Of a DNA stretch of 64,000 nt, positions 55,856-63,765 are shown one piece after another. The notes under the pieces are model-generated. The model ran no database searches, was not told the DNA's origin, and worked only from the letters and a program-made list of their open reading frames with translations. The DNA is from Rhodospirillales bacterium (GTDB lineage: Bacteria; Pseudomonadota; Alphaproteobacteria; CACIAM-22H2). The stretch lies in contig JAEUKX010000078.1 of NCBI GenBank assembly GCA_016794025.1, positions 182,302 to 246,301 on the forward strand. The letters run 5' to 3'. The translations under genes and the position numbers were made by a program. Position 1 is the stretch's first letter. Every line of letters starts with the position of its first letter.

Positions 55856-56487
55856 GCACGCCCAACCACCGCATCCGCCTCGTGATGGACCTGCGCGCGG
55901 CTGGCATCGCGGATACGTGCGTTCTTTCGGCGATCGAACGCGTACCGCGCGAGGCCTTCGTGCCGCCGACTTTCCGCGATCGCGCATACGAGGATGCCGC
56001 GCTGCCGATCGGGCATGCGCAGACGCTGTCGCGTCCGTCTGTCGTGGGCCTGATGACACAGGCGCTGGAGGCGGGCCCGCGCATGAAGGTGCTCGAAATC
56101 GGCACGGGGTCCGGCTACCAGACAAGCGTCCTTGCGCGTGTCGTGCGTCGCGTCTACACGATCGAGCGGCATCGCGAGCTGCTCGCGGAGGCCGAAGCGC
56201 GCTTCAAGGCCCTGCGCGTGCACAACGTCGTCACGAAGTTCGGCGACGGCTGGCAGGGGTGGCCCGAACAGGCGCCATTCGAGCGGATCCTCGTCACGGC
56301 AGCGCCTGCGGACATTCCCGGCGCCCTCGTCGATCAGCTTTCCGAGGGCGGCGTGATGGTCCTTCCGGTCGGGCGCGAGAAACGGACGCAGGCGCTGATC
56401 CGCGTGCGCAAGATCGGCGGCCATGCGAAAATGGAAGAACTCGACGCCGTGCGATTCGTGCCGATGGTGGCCGGTCTGCCGGTGTGA
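55852..56487 (+). CDS. pcm: Protein-L-isoaspartate O-methyltransferase
   Basis: This SAM enzyme repairs isoaspartate in damaged proteins. The 211-residue protein has the catalytic-region motif REAFVPPTFRDRAYEDAALPIGHAQT(L)S, the SAM motif VLEIGTGSGYQTSVLA and the late VTAAP(A)DIPG. The GTG overlaps the surE stop, giving the usual surE-pcm pair. Confidence 0.95.
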   Translation: MSTPNHRIRLVMDLRAAGIADTCVLSAIERVPREAFVPPTFRDRAYEDAALPIGHAQTLSRPSVVGLMTQALEAGPRMKVLEIGTGSGYQTSVLARVVRRVYTIERHRELLAEAEARFKALRVHNVVTKFGDGWQGWPEQAPFERILVTAAPADIPGALVDQLSEGGVMVLPVGREKRTQALIRVRKIGGHAKMEELDAVRFVPMVAGLPV

Positions 56488-56498
56488 GGGCAGGGGCC

Positions 56499-57620
56499 AT
56501 GCGCAGGGCGGTGCGTTTCGCGCAAATCGGATTGATTGCAATTGGACTTGCGGCGTGCGCCCGTAGCGGTCCGCCGGCGCCGGTCTATGTGGGATCGTCC
56601 GGTCAGCCTGCTCAGGGCAAATCGTCTGCAGTCGTGGTGCTATCTGCAATTTCGCCGGGATCGACATATGTCGTACGGCCCGGCGACACGCTCTATACGA
56701 TCGCGCGCAGGTCCGGTGTGCCGACGCGCGCCATCATCGACGTCAACCGTCTCGCCCCGCCCTATACGCTCGAGAATGGCACGCGGCTTTCAATTCCGTC
56801 GGTCCAGACATACGAAGTGAAGTCCGGCGACACCGTCTCGCAGATCGCGCTGCGCTTTGGCGTTCCGATGCGTGAGCTCGTTCGGGCCAACGCCATCGAG
56901 CCGCCCTATGTCATCCGGATCGGCCAGAAGCTGATCCTGCCGGAAACGGTCCAGCCGCCGGCGGTCGTCGCGGCCAATCAACCGCCGGCGCGGATCGCTT
57001 CTGCGCCTCGATCGAGCGTCGAATCAACCGCGTTGCCTGCACCTGGACAGGCGCCAAAGCCCGCTGAGACGAATACGCCGGCGCCGACCGTACAACTGCC
57101 GTCCCAGCCTGTGCCATCCGCGACACCTGAGCCTGCCCGCCAGGAGGCGAGCACGGGCACGCCGCTACCTCCGGCAAATCCGCCGGCGACACCCCCAGCC
57201 TCGGATGTCACGCCGCGCATCGGCGAGGGGCGCATGCAGTGGCCTGTGCGTGGCGTGATCGTCTCCGATTTCGGTCCGAAGGCCGGCGGTTTGCAGAACG
57301 ACGGGATCAATATTGCCGCGCCGCGCGGCACCGCCTTCCGCGCCGCGGAGAACGGTACGGTCATCTATGCCGGAAATGAATTGCGCGGTTTCGGAAACCT
57401 TCTCCTGATCCGGCATGAGGGCGGTGTCGTTACCGCCTATGCGCATGCCGACGAGATCGCTGTCCAGCGAGGCGATCAGGTCCGGCGCGGCCAGACACTT
57501 GGACGCGTGGGGTCGACCGGCAATGTCACGAGCCCACAGCTCCACTTCGAGGTCCGCCGCGGAAACCGTGCCGTCAATCCAATGGATTTCCTCGGCACGC
57601 AGACCAGCGCCGCGAACTGA
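56499..57620 (+). CDS. nlpD: LysM and M23 domain lipoprotein, NlpD-like
   Basis: The 373-residue protein has a lipoprotein signal ending LAAC, with Cys20 as the likely lipid site. Two LysM repeats follow (TYVVRPGDTLYTIARRSG and TYEVKSGDTVSQIALRFG), then a Pro-rich linker and a C-terminal LytM/M23 domain (NDGINIAAPRGT, YAHAD, LHFEVRRG). The first zinc His (usually HxGIDI) is Asn here, so the domain is probably inactive and activates amidases, as NlpD does. It follows surE-pcm in the familiar order. Confidence 0.9.
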   Translation: MRRAVRFAQIGLIAIGLAACARSGPPAPVYVGSSGQPAQGKSSAVVVLSAISPGSTYVVRPGDTLYTIARRSGVPTRAIIDVNRLAPPYTLENGTRLSIPSVQTYEVKSGDTVSQIALRFGVPMRELVRANAIEPPYVIRIGQKLILPETVQPPAVVAANQPPARIASAPRSSVESTALPAPGQAPKPAETNTPAPTVQLPSQPVPSATPEPARQEASTGTPLPPANPPATPPASDVTPRIGEGRMQWPVRGVIVSDFGPKAGGLQNDGINIAAPRGTAFRAAENGTVIYAGNELRGFGNLLLIRHEGGVVTAYAHADEIAVQRGDQVRRGQTLGRVGSTGNVTSPQLHFEVRRGNRAVNPMDFLGTQTSAAN

Positions 57621-57626
57621 GGGATT

Positions 57627-57791
57627 TCAGGCGGCAAGCTTTTCGGTTTCTCGCGCCGATCGAGCCGGTTCACGTTCCTCGTCGAGGATGCGTTTGACCT
57701 CGACCAGTACGTGTTCGAGCGTGAGCGGCGCATTGCCGACGCCAGCCGGGGTGGATAGGGGCGTTTCTCGCTTTGACATGTCCTGCCTCAT
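57627..57791 (-). CDS. Small hypothetical protein coupled to globin
   Basis: This 54-residue open frame begins with an ATG overlapping the globin stop as ATGA, a strong sign of translational coupling. The product is hydrophilic with a helical centre (LEHVLVEVKRILDEERE) and no signal or membrane segment. I do not recognise a family. It ends 6 bp from the convergent nlpD stop. A start at 57779 is also possible. The gene could still be a chance frame. Confidence 0.45.
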   Translation of the reverse strand: MRQDMSKRETPLSTPAGVGNAPLTLEHVLVEVKRILDEEREPARSARETEKLAA

Positions 57792-58210
57792 GCTGCGCGT
57801 GCCGGTCCGGTACCGGCCGAATTCATCGCGTCGGAGATGACGGCGAAGGTCGCAACCCAGGCCTCGCGCAGATGCGCATTGAAGGCCGGCCCAAAACATT
57901 CCCCCAGCGTTTCGAGCAGCGCGGTTCCGACGGCCGAATAGTGCCGCTTGTCGACGCCATAGCCGACGTGGCGCTTTCCGAGATCGCGCAGCAGGTCGGC
58001 CGCGGGGGAGGGCTCGTCCAGCGAACGCACGACCGCGGCCATCGCGGCGATCAGCTTCGTGCCCTGTTCGCGCATGTCGCCCTGAAAGTGGCTGCGGAGG
58101 GACGGATCAATTCTGAAAAGATTCTCGTAGAACCGCGCGCCGACAAGCTGATGGCTGGGCGCGATCCTGGCGAAGCTGTCGCGAACGAGCCGGATCTGCT
58201 GGGGCGTCAT
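57788..58210 (-). CDS. Single-domain bacterial globin
   Basis: The 140-residue haem protein resembles Vitreoscilla-type haemoglobin. The proximal His81 lies in GKRHVGYGV and Tyr28 occupies the B10 position (ARFYENLF). There is no reductase domain, unlike flavohaemoglobin. It probably binds O2 or NO. It is the first gene of a two-gene unit with the small frame downstream. Confidence 0.9.
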   Translation of the reverse strand: MTPQQIRLVRDSFARIAPSHQLVGARFYENLFRIDPSLRSHFQGDMREQGTKLIAAMAAVVRSLDEPSPAADLLRDLGKRHVGYGVDKRHYSAVGTALLETLGECFGPAFNAHLREAWVATFAVISDAMNSAGTGPARAA

Positions 58211-58292
58211 CCGAATCCTCCAATTCCCGTTTCCGGAAGCGACGACAAGCGTATGCCCGCCATGTATCAGGAGGATTTCCGTAGCACCGTTC

Positions 58293-58310
58293 TATTGTTT
58301 CAATTGTTTC
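58293..58310. repeat. Tandem ATTGTTTCA-type repeat upstream of globin
   Basis: ATTGTTTCA and ATTGTTTC follow one another about 85-100 bp upstream of the globin ATG, overlapping the end of the OmpR-type regulator gene. The first unit forms a small inverted repeat (ATTG-TTT-CAAT). It may be a binding site for a globin regulator. Confidence 0.3.
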
Positions 58311-59040
58311 AGGGGGAGCCCGTCGAAGACCCCGGCACGAACATGTACCCGGCACCACGAACGGTCCGCAGGACCTCGGGCTTGCCCGGATCCCGTTCGA
58401 TTTTCCGGCGAAGGCGCGCGATGCGGATGTCGATGCTGCGGTCGAAGGGCTCCCATCGCTTGTGGTGCGCCAGCTCAAGCAACCGGTCCCTGTCCAGTGG
58501 GCGGTTCGGATTTGCCGCGAATGCCGCAAGAAGGTCGAACTCCATGCTGGTAATCGGGACGTCCTGGCCGGCCGCGTCGGTCAGCCGGCGCTCCTCAAGA
58601 TCCAGCACGCAGGTTCCCATGGCGATCTTCCGGCCAGCCCCTTCGTGTGGACCGGCGGCCGGGAAGACGGGCTTGCGCCGGCGCAATACGCTGCGCACGC
58701 GCGCCAGCAGTTCGCGGAGGTCGAACGGCTTTGCAACATAGTCGTCCGCGCCGACCTCGAGCCCGACGATCCGATCAACGGTCGCATCGGCGGCCGTCAG
58801 CATCACGATCCCGGGATTGCCATTTTCCCTGAGCCAGCGGGCAAGACTCAGGCCGTTCTCGCCCGGCATGTTGAGATCGAGCAGGACAAGATCGGGTGCG
58901 CACTCCGATATCCGGACACGTGCCTGAGCCGCATCGGCAGCTACTCTCGTCAGAAAACCATGGGATGAAAAATACTCGGCAAGAAGCTCCTGAATGCCCG
59001 CCTCGTCGTCCACGATCAGTATGCGTGACGGCTCAGACAA
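58309..59040 (-). CDS. OmpR/PhoB-family response regulator
   Basis: The 243-residue protein has a receiver domain (DDE acidic pocket, Asp55 in LLDLNMPGENG, the switch Thr in MLTAADA, Lys in VAKPFDL) and a C-terminal winged helix (SIDIRIARLRRKIERDP, VRGAGYMF). The start is a TTG at 59040. No histidine kinase is adjacent, so it is an orphan here. The globin gene lies 98 bp downstream on the same strand, but control of it is only a guess. Confidence 0.92.
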   Translation of the reverse strand: MSEPSRILIVDDEAGIQELLAEYFSSHGFLTRVAADAAQARVRISECAPDLVLLDLNMPGENGLSLARWLRENGNPGIVMLTAADATVDRIVGLEVGADDYVAKPFDLRELLARVRSVLRRRKPVFPAAGPHEGAGRKIAMGTCVLDLEERRLTDAAGQDVPITSMEFDLLAAFAANPNRPLDRDRLLELAHHKRWEPFDRSIDIRIARLRRKIERDPGKPEVLRTVRGAGYMFVPGSSTGSP

Positions 59041-59110
59041 TCGTATGGCTCCGATATTGCTATCGGGGCATTAATGCACGAAGTCGAGCCTCCTGCGCAA
59101 TCGCGATGGC

Positions 59111-59968
59111 CTAGTCCAGGCGCTTGCCAAGCTGGCCGGCCAGATCCTGGACGAACTGCCAGGCAACGCGCCCGGAGCGCGCACCGCGCGTGACCGACCA
59201 TTCGTTTGCGCGTGCGCGGAGCTCGTCGACCGGCAGATCGAGGCCATAGCGCTTCGCATAGCCTTCGATCATCGCGAAATACGTGTCCTGATCGGCATTG
59301 TGGAATCCGAGCCAGAGTCCGAAGCGGTCGGAAAGGGAGACCTTCTCCTCGACGGCCTCGCCCGGATTGATGGCCGTCGACCTTTCGTTCTCGATCATGT
59401 CGCGCGCCATGAGATGGCGGCGGTTGGACGTGGCATAGAAGACGACATTCTCCGGTCGGCCCTCGATGCCGCCGTCGAGGACTGCCTTTAGGGACTTGTA
59501 CGCGGCGTCCTGCCCGTCGAAGGAGAGGTCGTCGCAGAAGACGATGATCCGGCGATCGCGGCCGCGCACGTGCGCAAGCAGACGCGGGAGGGAAGGGATA
59601 TCCTCGCGGTGGATCTCCACCAGCGCCAGCGCCCGCGGACGCTCGGCATTGATGGTGGCGTGCACGGCCTTGACGAGCGACGATTTGCCCGTGCCGCGCG
59701 CGCCCCAAAGAAGAACGTTGTTCGCCGGCAGTCCGTCGGCGAAGCGGCGCGTGTTGTCGTAGAGGATCTCGCGCTGGCGCTCGACGCCGCGCAGCAGATC
59801 GAGGTCCACGCGGTTCACCTTCGCGACGGTTTCAAGGCGCTTGCCGTCCGCGTTCCAGACGAAGGCATCGCCGGCGTCGAGGTCGGCGGAAATCGTTGCC
59901 GGTGGCGCGATGCGGTCGAGCGCGTCGGCAATGCGGGTCAGGAGGGCGGCGATCTTCGACTCGTCCAT
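59111..59968 (-). CDS. DUF815 family P-loop ATPase
   Basis: The 285-residue protein is an AAA-type ATPase of the DUF815 family. Walker A is GARGTGKSSL, Walker B is IIVFCDDLSF, and a sensor-type motif is seen in FYATSNRRHL. The family is conserved in proteobacteria and has no agreed function. It stands divergent to yajC across 181 bp. Confidence 0.88.
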   Translation of the reverse strand: MDESKIAALLTRIADALDRIAPPATISADLDAGDAFVWNADGKRLETVAKVNRVDLDLLRGVERQREILYDNTRRFADGLPANNVLLWGARGTGKSSLVKAVHATINAERPRALALVEIHREDIPSLPRLLAHVRGRDRRIIVFCDDLSFDGQDAAYKSLKAVLDGGIEGRPENVVFYATSNRRHLMARDMIENERSTAINPGEAVEEKVSLSDRFGLWLGFHNADQDTYFAMIEGYAKRYGLDLPVDELRARANEWSVTRGARSGRVAWQFVQDLAGQLGKRLD

Positions 59969-60077
59969 GGCGTGGATGTCCCGGCGCGGAAATTGTGGCA
60001 GGCGAATGGCGGCCGGAAGCTATCCCCCGTGGCCGCAAGTGGTCAATCCGAAAGGCAAAATCCGCCGGAATGGGCCG

Positions 60078-60105
60078 TTGCAATTCGGGGCGGGGTGGCT
60101 ATAGT
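60078..60105 (+). promoter_or_regulatory. Promoter of yajC-secD-secF
   Basis: TTGCAA (60078-60083) and TATAGT (60100-60105) are 16 bp apart; the -10 matches five of six consensus bases. The yajC ATG is 44 bp downstream. Confidence 0.6.
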
Positions 60106-60149
60106 CGCGCCCCGGCCCAGACCAGACACAGAAGACGGAGCCCCGCTCG

Positions 60150-60701
60150 ATGTTCATTTCGCCCGCCTACGCCCAGACCCCCGGCGGTGGAGCAGCCGAT
60201 ATCCTGCCGCAGCTGCTGCTGATGGGCGCGGTGTTCGTCGTGTTCTACTTCCTGCTGATCCGTCCGCAGCAGAAGAAGGTCAAGGAACACAAGGCGATGA
60301 TCGACGCCGTCAAGCGCGGCGATCGCGTCGTGACGTCCGGCGGCCTGATCGGCACGATCCAGCGCATCGTCTCGGACCGCGAGGCGATCCTCGAGATCGG
60401 CGAGGGCGTGCGCGTGCGGATCATGCGCGCGATGATTTCGGAGGTCATGGCCAAGACCGAGCCGCTCGCCGCCGACGACAAGGCCGAGAAGGCGGAGAAG
60501 AAGGCGCCGGCCGGTCCGACTTTTTGGCAGATGCTGGGCATCCCGGAAGGTGCGGGTCAGGCCGAAGTCGATGCCGCGATCGGCGCCAAGGGCGGCGACC
60601 CGGCCTTGGCCGAGGCTGTCGATACCCTGAAGGATCCGGTCAAGCGCAAGCTCTATTCGCGCCTTGGCCATGCCGAGTACGTTGCCACGCTGAAGGACTG
60701 A
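60150..60701 (+). CDS. yajC: Preprotein translocase subunit YajC with J-domain-like extension
   Basis: YajC accompanies SecDF at the Sec translocon. The 183-residue protein has the normal core: one membrane helix (LLLMGAVFVVFYFLLIRPQQKK, about 22-44) and VKRGDRVVTSGGLIGTI, with a beta-rich part to about residue 104. The family is usually 90-120 residues. Here a charged linker leads to residues 125-175, which look like a shortened J-domain (FWQMLGIPEGAGQAEV, then LKDPVKRKLYSRLGHAEY) but lack the HPD motif. It is followed 34 bp later by secD. Confidence 0.93.
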   Translation: MFISPAYAQTPGGGAADILPQLLLMGAVFVVFYFLLIRPQQKKVKEHKAMIDAVKRGDRVVTSGGLIGTIQRIVSDREAILEIGEGVRVRIMRAMISEVMAKTEPLAADDKAEKAEKKAPAGPTFWQMLGIPEGAGQAEVDAAIGAKGGDPALAEAVDTLKDPVKRKLYSRLGHAEYVATLKD

Positions 60702-60735
60702 CGCCCCCGCTCGCCGGGCGCGTCCCGAACCGCCG

Positions 60736-62328
60736 ATGCTGTTTTTCGCGCGTTGGAAAGTCTGGACCATCCTCGCCATCTGTCTGGCGGGCGTGGTCCT
60801 GTCCGTCCCGAATGTGCTGCCGCGCCCGGCGTGGTGGCCCTACGCGATGAATCTCGGGCTCGACCTGCGCGGCGGCTCGTACCTGCTGCTCGAGGTCGAC
60901 ATGCCGGCGGTCGTGCGCGAGCGCATCGTCACGATCCAGGACCAGGTGCGCACGCGCATGCGTGCGGCAAACATCCAGATCACCGGGATTTCGGGCCGCG
61001 ACAGCTCGGTAGTCTTCCAGGTTCGCGATCCGGGCCTGCTGCAGGATGCCGTGAAGAACCTGCGCGAGATCGTGACTCTCGTGGGCAGCGGCGCGCTTGG
61101 CGCCGGCACGCCGGATCTGGACATCCAGTCCACGCCCGACGGCACGGTTACGATTACGCTGACCGAGGTGGCGTTGCGCGACAAGGCGACGCAGGCCGTG
61201 CAGCAGTCGATCGAGATCGTCCGGCGGCGCATCGACGAAACGGGCGTGAACGAGCCGCAGATCGCCCGGCAGGGCGCGAACCGCATTCTCGTCCAGTTGC
61301 CCGGCGTCGACGATCCCGACCGCATCAAGAAGCTGCTCGGCACGACGGCACGCATGACGTTCCGCCTGCTCGACGCCAATGTTGATCCCAATTCCGGCCA
61401 GCGCCCGCCACCGGGCGTCGAGATCCTGAAGGCCGAGAACGAGCGCCGTGCCGACGGCCTGCCGACCGCCTATGCGGTGCGCCAGCGCGTCGAGGTGGAA
61501 GGCTCCAATCTCGTCAAGGCTTCGGCCGGTACGAACCCGCAGACGGGCGAATGGATCGTCAATTTCGAGTTCGACTCGCTTGGCGCACGCCGGTTTGCCG
61601 ACGTGACGCGCCAGAATGTGGGCCGTCCGTTCGCCATCGTGCTCGATGACAAGGTGATCAGCGCGCCCGTCATCCGCGAGCCGATCACGGGCGGCCGTGG
61701 CCAGATTTCCGGCCGCTTCACCGCGCGCGATGCGCAGGATCTCGCCGTCCTGCTGCGCGCTGGCGCGCTGCCTGCGCCGCTGACAATCGTCGAGGAGCGT
61801 ACGGTCGGCCCCGATCTGGGCGCCGACGCCATCCGCGCGGGCATCGCGTCGATCCTCGTCGGCATGGTTCTCGTCTTCATCTTCATCGTGTGGAGCTACG
61901 GGCTGTTCGGGGTGTTCGCCTGCATCGGCCTGATCGCGAACCTGTTCCTGACGGTCGCGTGCCTTTCCTTGCTGCAGGCGACGCTCACATTGCCCGGCAT
62001 GGCGGGCCTGTTGCTGACCCTTGGGCTATCTGTCGACGCAAACATCCTGATCAACGAGCGTATCCGCGAGGAAACGAAGCTCGGCAAGACACCGTTCGCC
62101 GCGATGGAAGCGGGATTCTCGCGCGCCTTCTCGACGATCGTGGACTCGAACCTGACGACGCTCATCAAGATGATGCTGCTGTTCGCCTTCGGATCGGGCC
62201 CGGTGCGCGGATTTGCCGTGACGATCACGCTTGGCATCATCACGTCGATGTTCACGGCGACCGTGCTCGTCCGCCTCATGATGGTCACCTGGCTGCGCGC
62301 GCGCAAGCGCGACGCCCTGCCGGTCTGA
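60736..62328 (+). CDS. secD: Protein translocase subunit SecD
   Basis: SecD uses the proton gradient to help proteins leave the Sec channel. The 530-residue protein has one N-terminal helix, a large periplasmic domain with LGLDLRGGSYLLLEVD, and five C-terminal helices with the conserved LTLGLSVDANILINERIREE. It is separate from secF, which follows 16 bp later. Confidence 0.97.
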   Translation: MLFFARWKVWTILAICLAGVVLSVPNVLPRPAWWPYAMNLGLDLRGGSYLLLEVDMPAVVRERIVTIQDQVRTRMRAANIQITGISGRDSSVVFQVRDPGLLQDAVKNLREIVTLVGSGALGAGTPDLDIQSTPDGTVTITLTEVALRDKATQAVQQSIEIVRRRIDETGVNEPQIARQGANRILVQLPGVDDPDRIKKLLGTTARMTFRLLDANVDPNSGQRPPPGVEILKAENERRADGLPTAYAVRQRVEVEGSNLVKASAGTNPQTGEWIVNFEFDSLGARRFADVTRQNVGRPFAIVLDDKVISAPVIREPITGGRGQISGRFTARDAQDLAVLLRAGALPAPLTIVEERTVGPDLGADAIRAGIASILVGMVLVFIFIVWSYGLFGVFACIGLIANLFLTVACLSLLQATLTLPGMAGLLLTLGLSVDANILINERIREETKLGKTPFAAMEAGFSRAFSTIVDSNLTTLIKMMLLFAFGSGPVRGFAVTITLGIITSMFTATVLVRLMMVTWLRARKRDALPV

Positions 62329-62344
62329 CGGGGATATCTCGGAA

Positions 62345-63310
62345 ATGATCAGCTTCTATCCCCGCCTGCGGATCTTCCCGAAGAAGACCGACATCAAGTT
62401 CATGAAGGGCCGCTTCGCGGGCCTCGGGCTTTCGGCGCTGCTGTCGATCCTGTCGGTGGTCCTCTATTTCCATCCCGGCATGAACTACGGCATCGACTTC
62501 AAGGGCGGTATTGTGATCGAGGCGCGCACGCCCGAGGCGGCCGACTTTCCCGCTCTGCGTGGAATCCTTGCGCAGCAGGGCGTCGGGCAGGCCGGTCTCC
62601 AGCAGTTCGGCTCTCCCAACGACGTTCTGATCCGTCTCGAGCGGCAGCCCGGTGACGATGCAGCCCAGCAGCGCGCGGTCGAACGCGTTCGTACCGCCCT
62701 GCAGAAGGCGGTTCCGGGCCTGCAGGTACGGCGTGTCGAGGCCGTCGGCGCGTCGGTCTCGGAGGAGCTTTTCCGGAACGGGATGCTCGCTCTGGGCCTC
62801 AGCCTTGTCGCGATGCTGCTCTACATCTGGTTCCGCTTCGAGTGGCAGTTCGGCATCGGCGCGGTCGCCACACTCGTGCTCGACGTGACCAAGATGATCG
62901 GCTTCTACGTCGTGACGGATTTTCAGTTCAATCTCGTCGCGATCGCGGCCTTGCTGACGGTCATGGGGTATTCGATCAACGATAAGGTCGTGGTGTACGA
63001 CCGCGTGCGCGAGAACCTGCGCAAATACAAGTCGATGACCCTGCGCGACCTGATCGACCTGTCGATCAACGAGACGCTTTCGCGCACGATCGGCACCTCG
63101 CTCGCCACGTTCCTTGCCACGCTGCCTCTGGCGCTGTTCGGCGGCGAGGCGCTTGAGGAATTCGCCTGGACGATGCTGTTCGGGATCATTCTTGCGACTT
63201 CGTCCTCGATCTTCATCGCGGCCCCGATCCTTCTCTTCCTTGGCGAGGACCGGCTGCGCCGGGGCCCGCCGCCCGGCAAGGACGTGGCGGCACCGGCCGC
63301 GTCGGCCTGA
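62345..63310 (+). CDS. secF: Protein translocase subunit SecF
   Basis: SecF is the partner of SecD. The 321-residue protein has MNYGIDFKGGIVIEARTP after the first helix, and the conserved MGYSINDKVVVYDRVREN in the membrane core, followed by LSRTIGTSLATFLATLPLALFGG. The C-terminus is short and Ala/Pro-rich. Confidence 0.97.
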   Translation: MISFYPRLRIFPKKTDIKFMKGRFAGLGLSALLSILSVVLYFHPGMNYGIDFKGGIVIEARTPEAADFPALRGILAQQGVGQAGLQQFGSPNDVLIRLERQPGDDAAQQRAVERVRTALQKAVPGLQVRRVEAVGASVSEELFRNGMLALGLSLVAMLLYIWFRFEWQFGIGAVATLVLDVTKMIGFYVVTDFQFNLVAIAALLTVMGYSINDKVVVYDRVRENLRKYKSMTLRDLIDLSINETLSRTIGTSLATFLATLPLALFGGEALEEFAWTMLFGIILATSSSIFIAAPILLFLGEDRLRRGPPPGKDVAAPAASA

Positions 63311-63321
63311 GGCGACCGCCC

Positions 63322-63705
63322 GTGGGCGCCCCTCCGCCGGCCCCGCATCCCGACCGGAAGGTTGTCGACGCGTATGGCAAGGGTGTCATCACGATCCGCG
63401 GCGAAGCTTTCCGGGCACCGATCGTCCTGTTGCCGGATGCCGTGCTCCCGTGGACCTTCGGCGAAATCGGCGCGTTGACGGCCGACGATTTCGTGCAGCT
63501 CACGTCACTTGAGAAATCCCGCCGGCCCGCGATCCTCCTGATCGGCATGGGCGCGCGCGCGCTGTTCGTGAAACCCGCCGTACGCACCGCCCTGCGCGAT
63601 GCCGGGATCGTGGCGGACCTGATGGATACGGGCGCGGCCTGTCGGACCTACAACGTCCTGCTGGCCGAGGAGCGGCGCGTCGCAGCCTGTCTCGTGCCGG
63701 TCTGA
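63322..63705 (+). CDS. Mth938-like domain-containing protein
   Basis: The 127-residue protein matches the small Mth938/DUF498 family, which includes the human complex I assembly factor NDUFAF3. It shows APIVLLPDAVLPW, LLIGMGARALF and MDTGAACRTYNVLLAEERRVAACLVP. In alphaproteobacteria it usually follows secF, as here. The start is a GTG 11 bp after secF. Its molecular function is not settled. Confidence 0.88.
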   Translation: MGAPPPAPHPDRKVVDAYGKGVITIRGEAFRAPIVLLPDAVLPWTFGEIGALTADDFVQLTSLEKSRRPAILLIGMGARALFVKPAVRTALRDAGIVADLMDTGAACRTYNVLLAEERRVAACLVPV

Positions 63706-63711
63706 ACCCCA

Positions 63712-63739
63712 AACGAAAACGGGGCCCCGAAGGGCCCCG
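63712..63739 (-). terminator. Terminator of the PuuD-like gene
   Basis: An 8-bp perfect stem (63720-63727 with 63732-63739, 4-base loop) is followed on the minus strand by TTTTCGTTT. It lies between convergent genes. On the plus strand no T-run follows, so it mainly serves the minus-strand gene. Confidence 0.7.
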
Positions 63740-63765
63740 CATCCGTCTCCGGAGCGATGTGTTCT

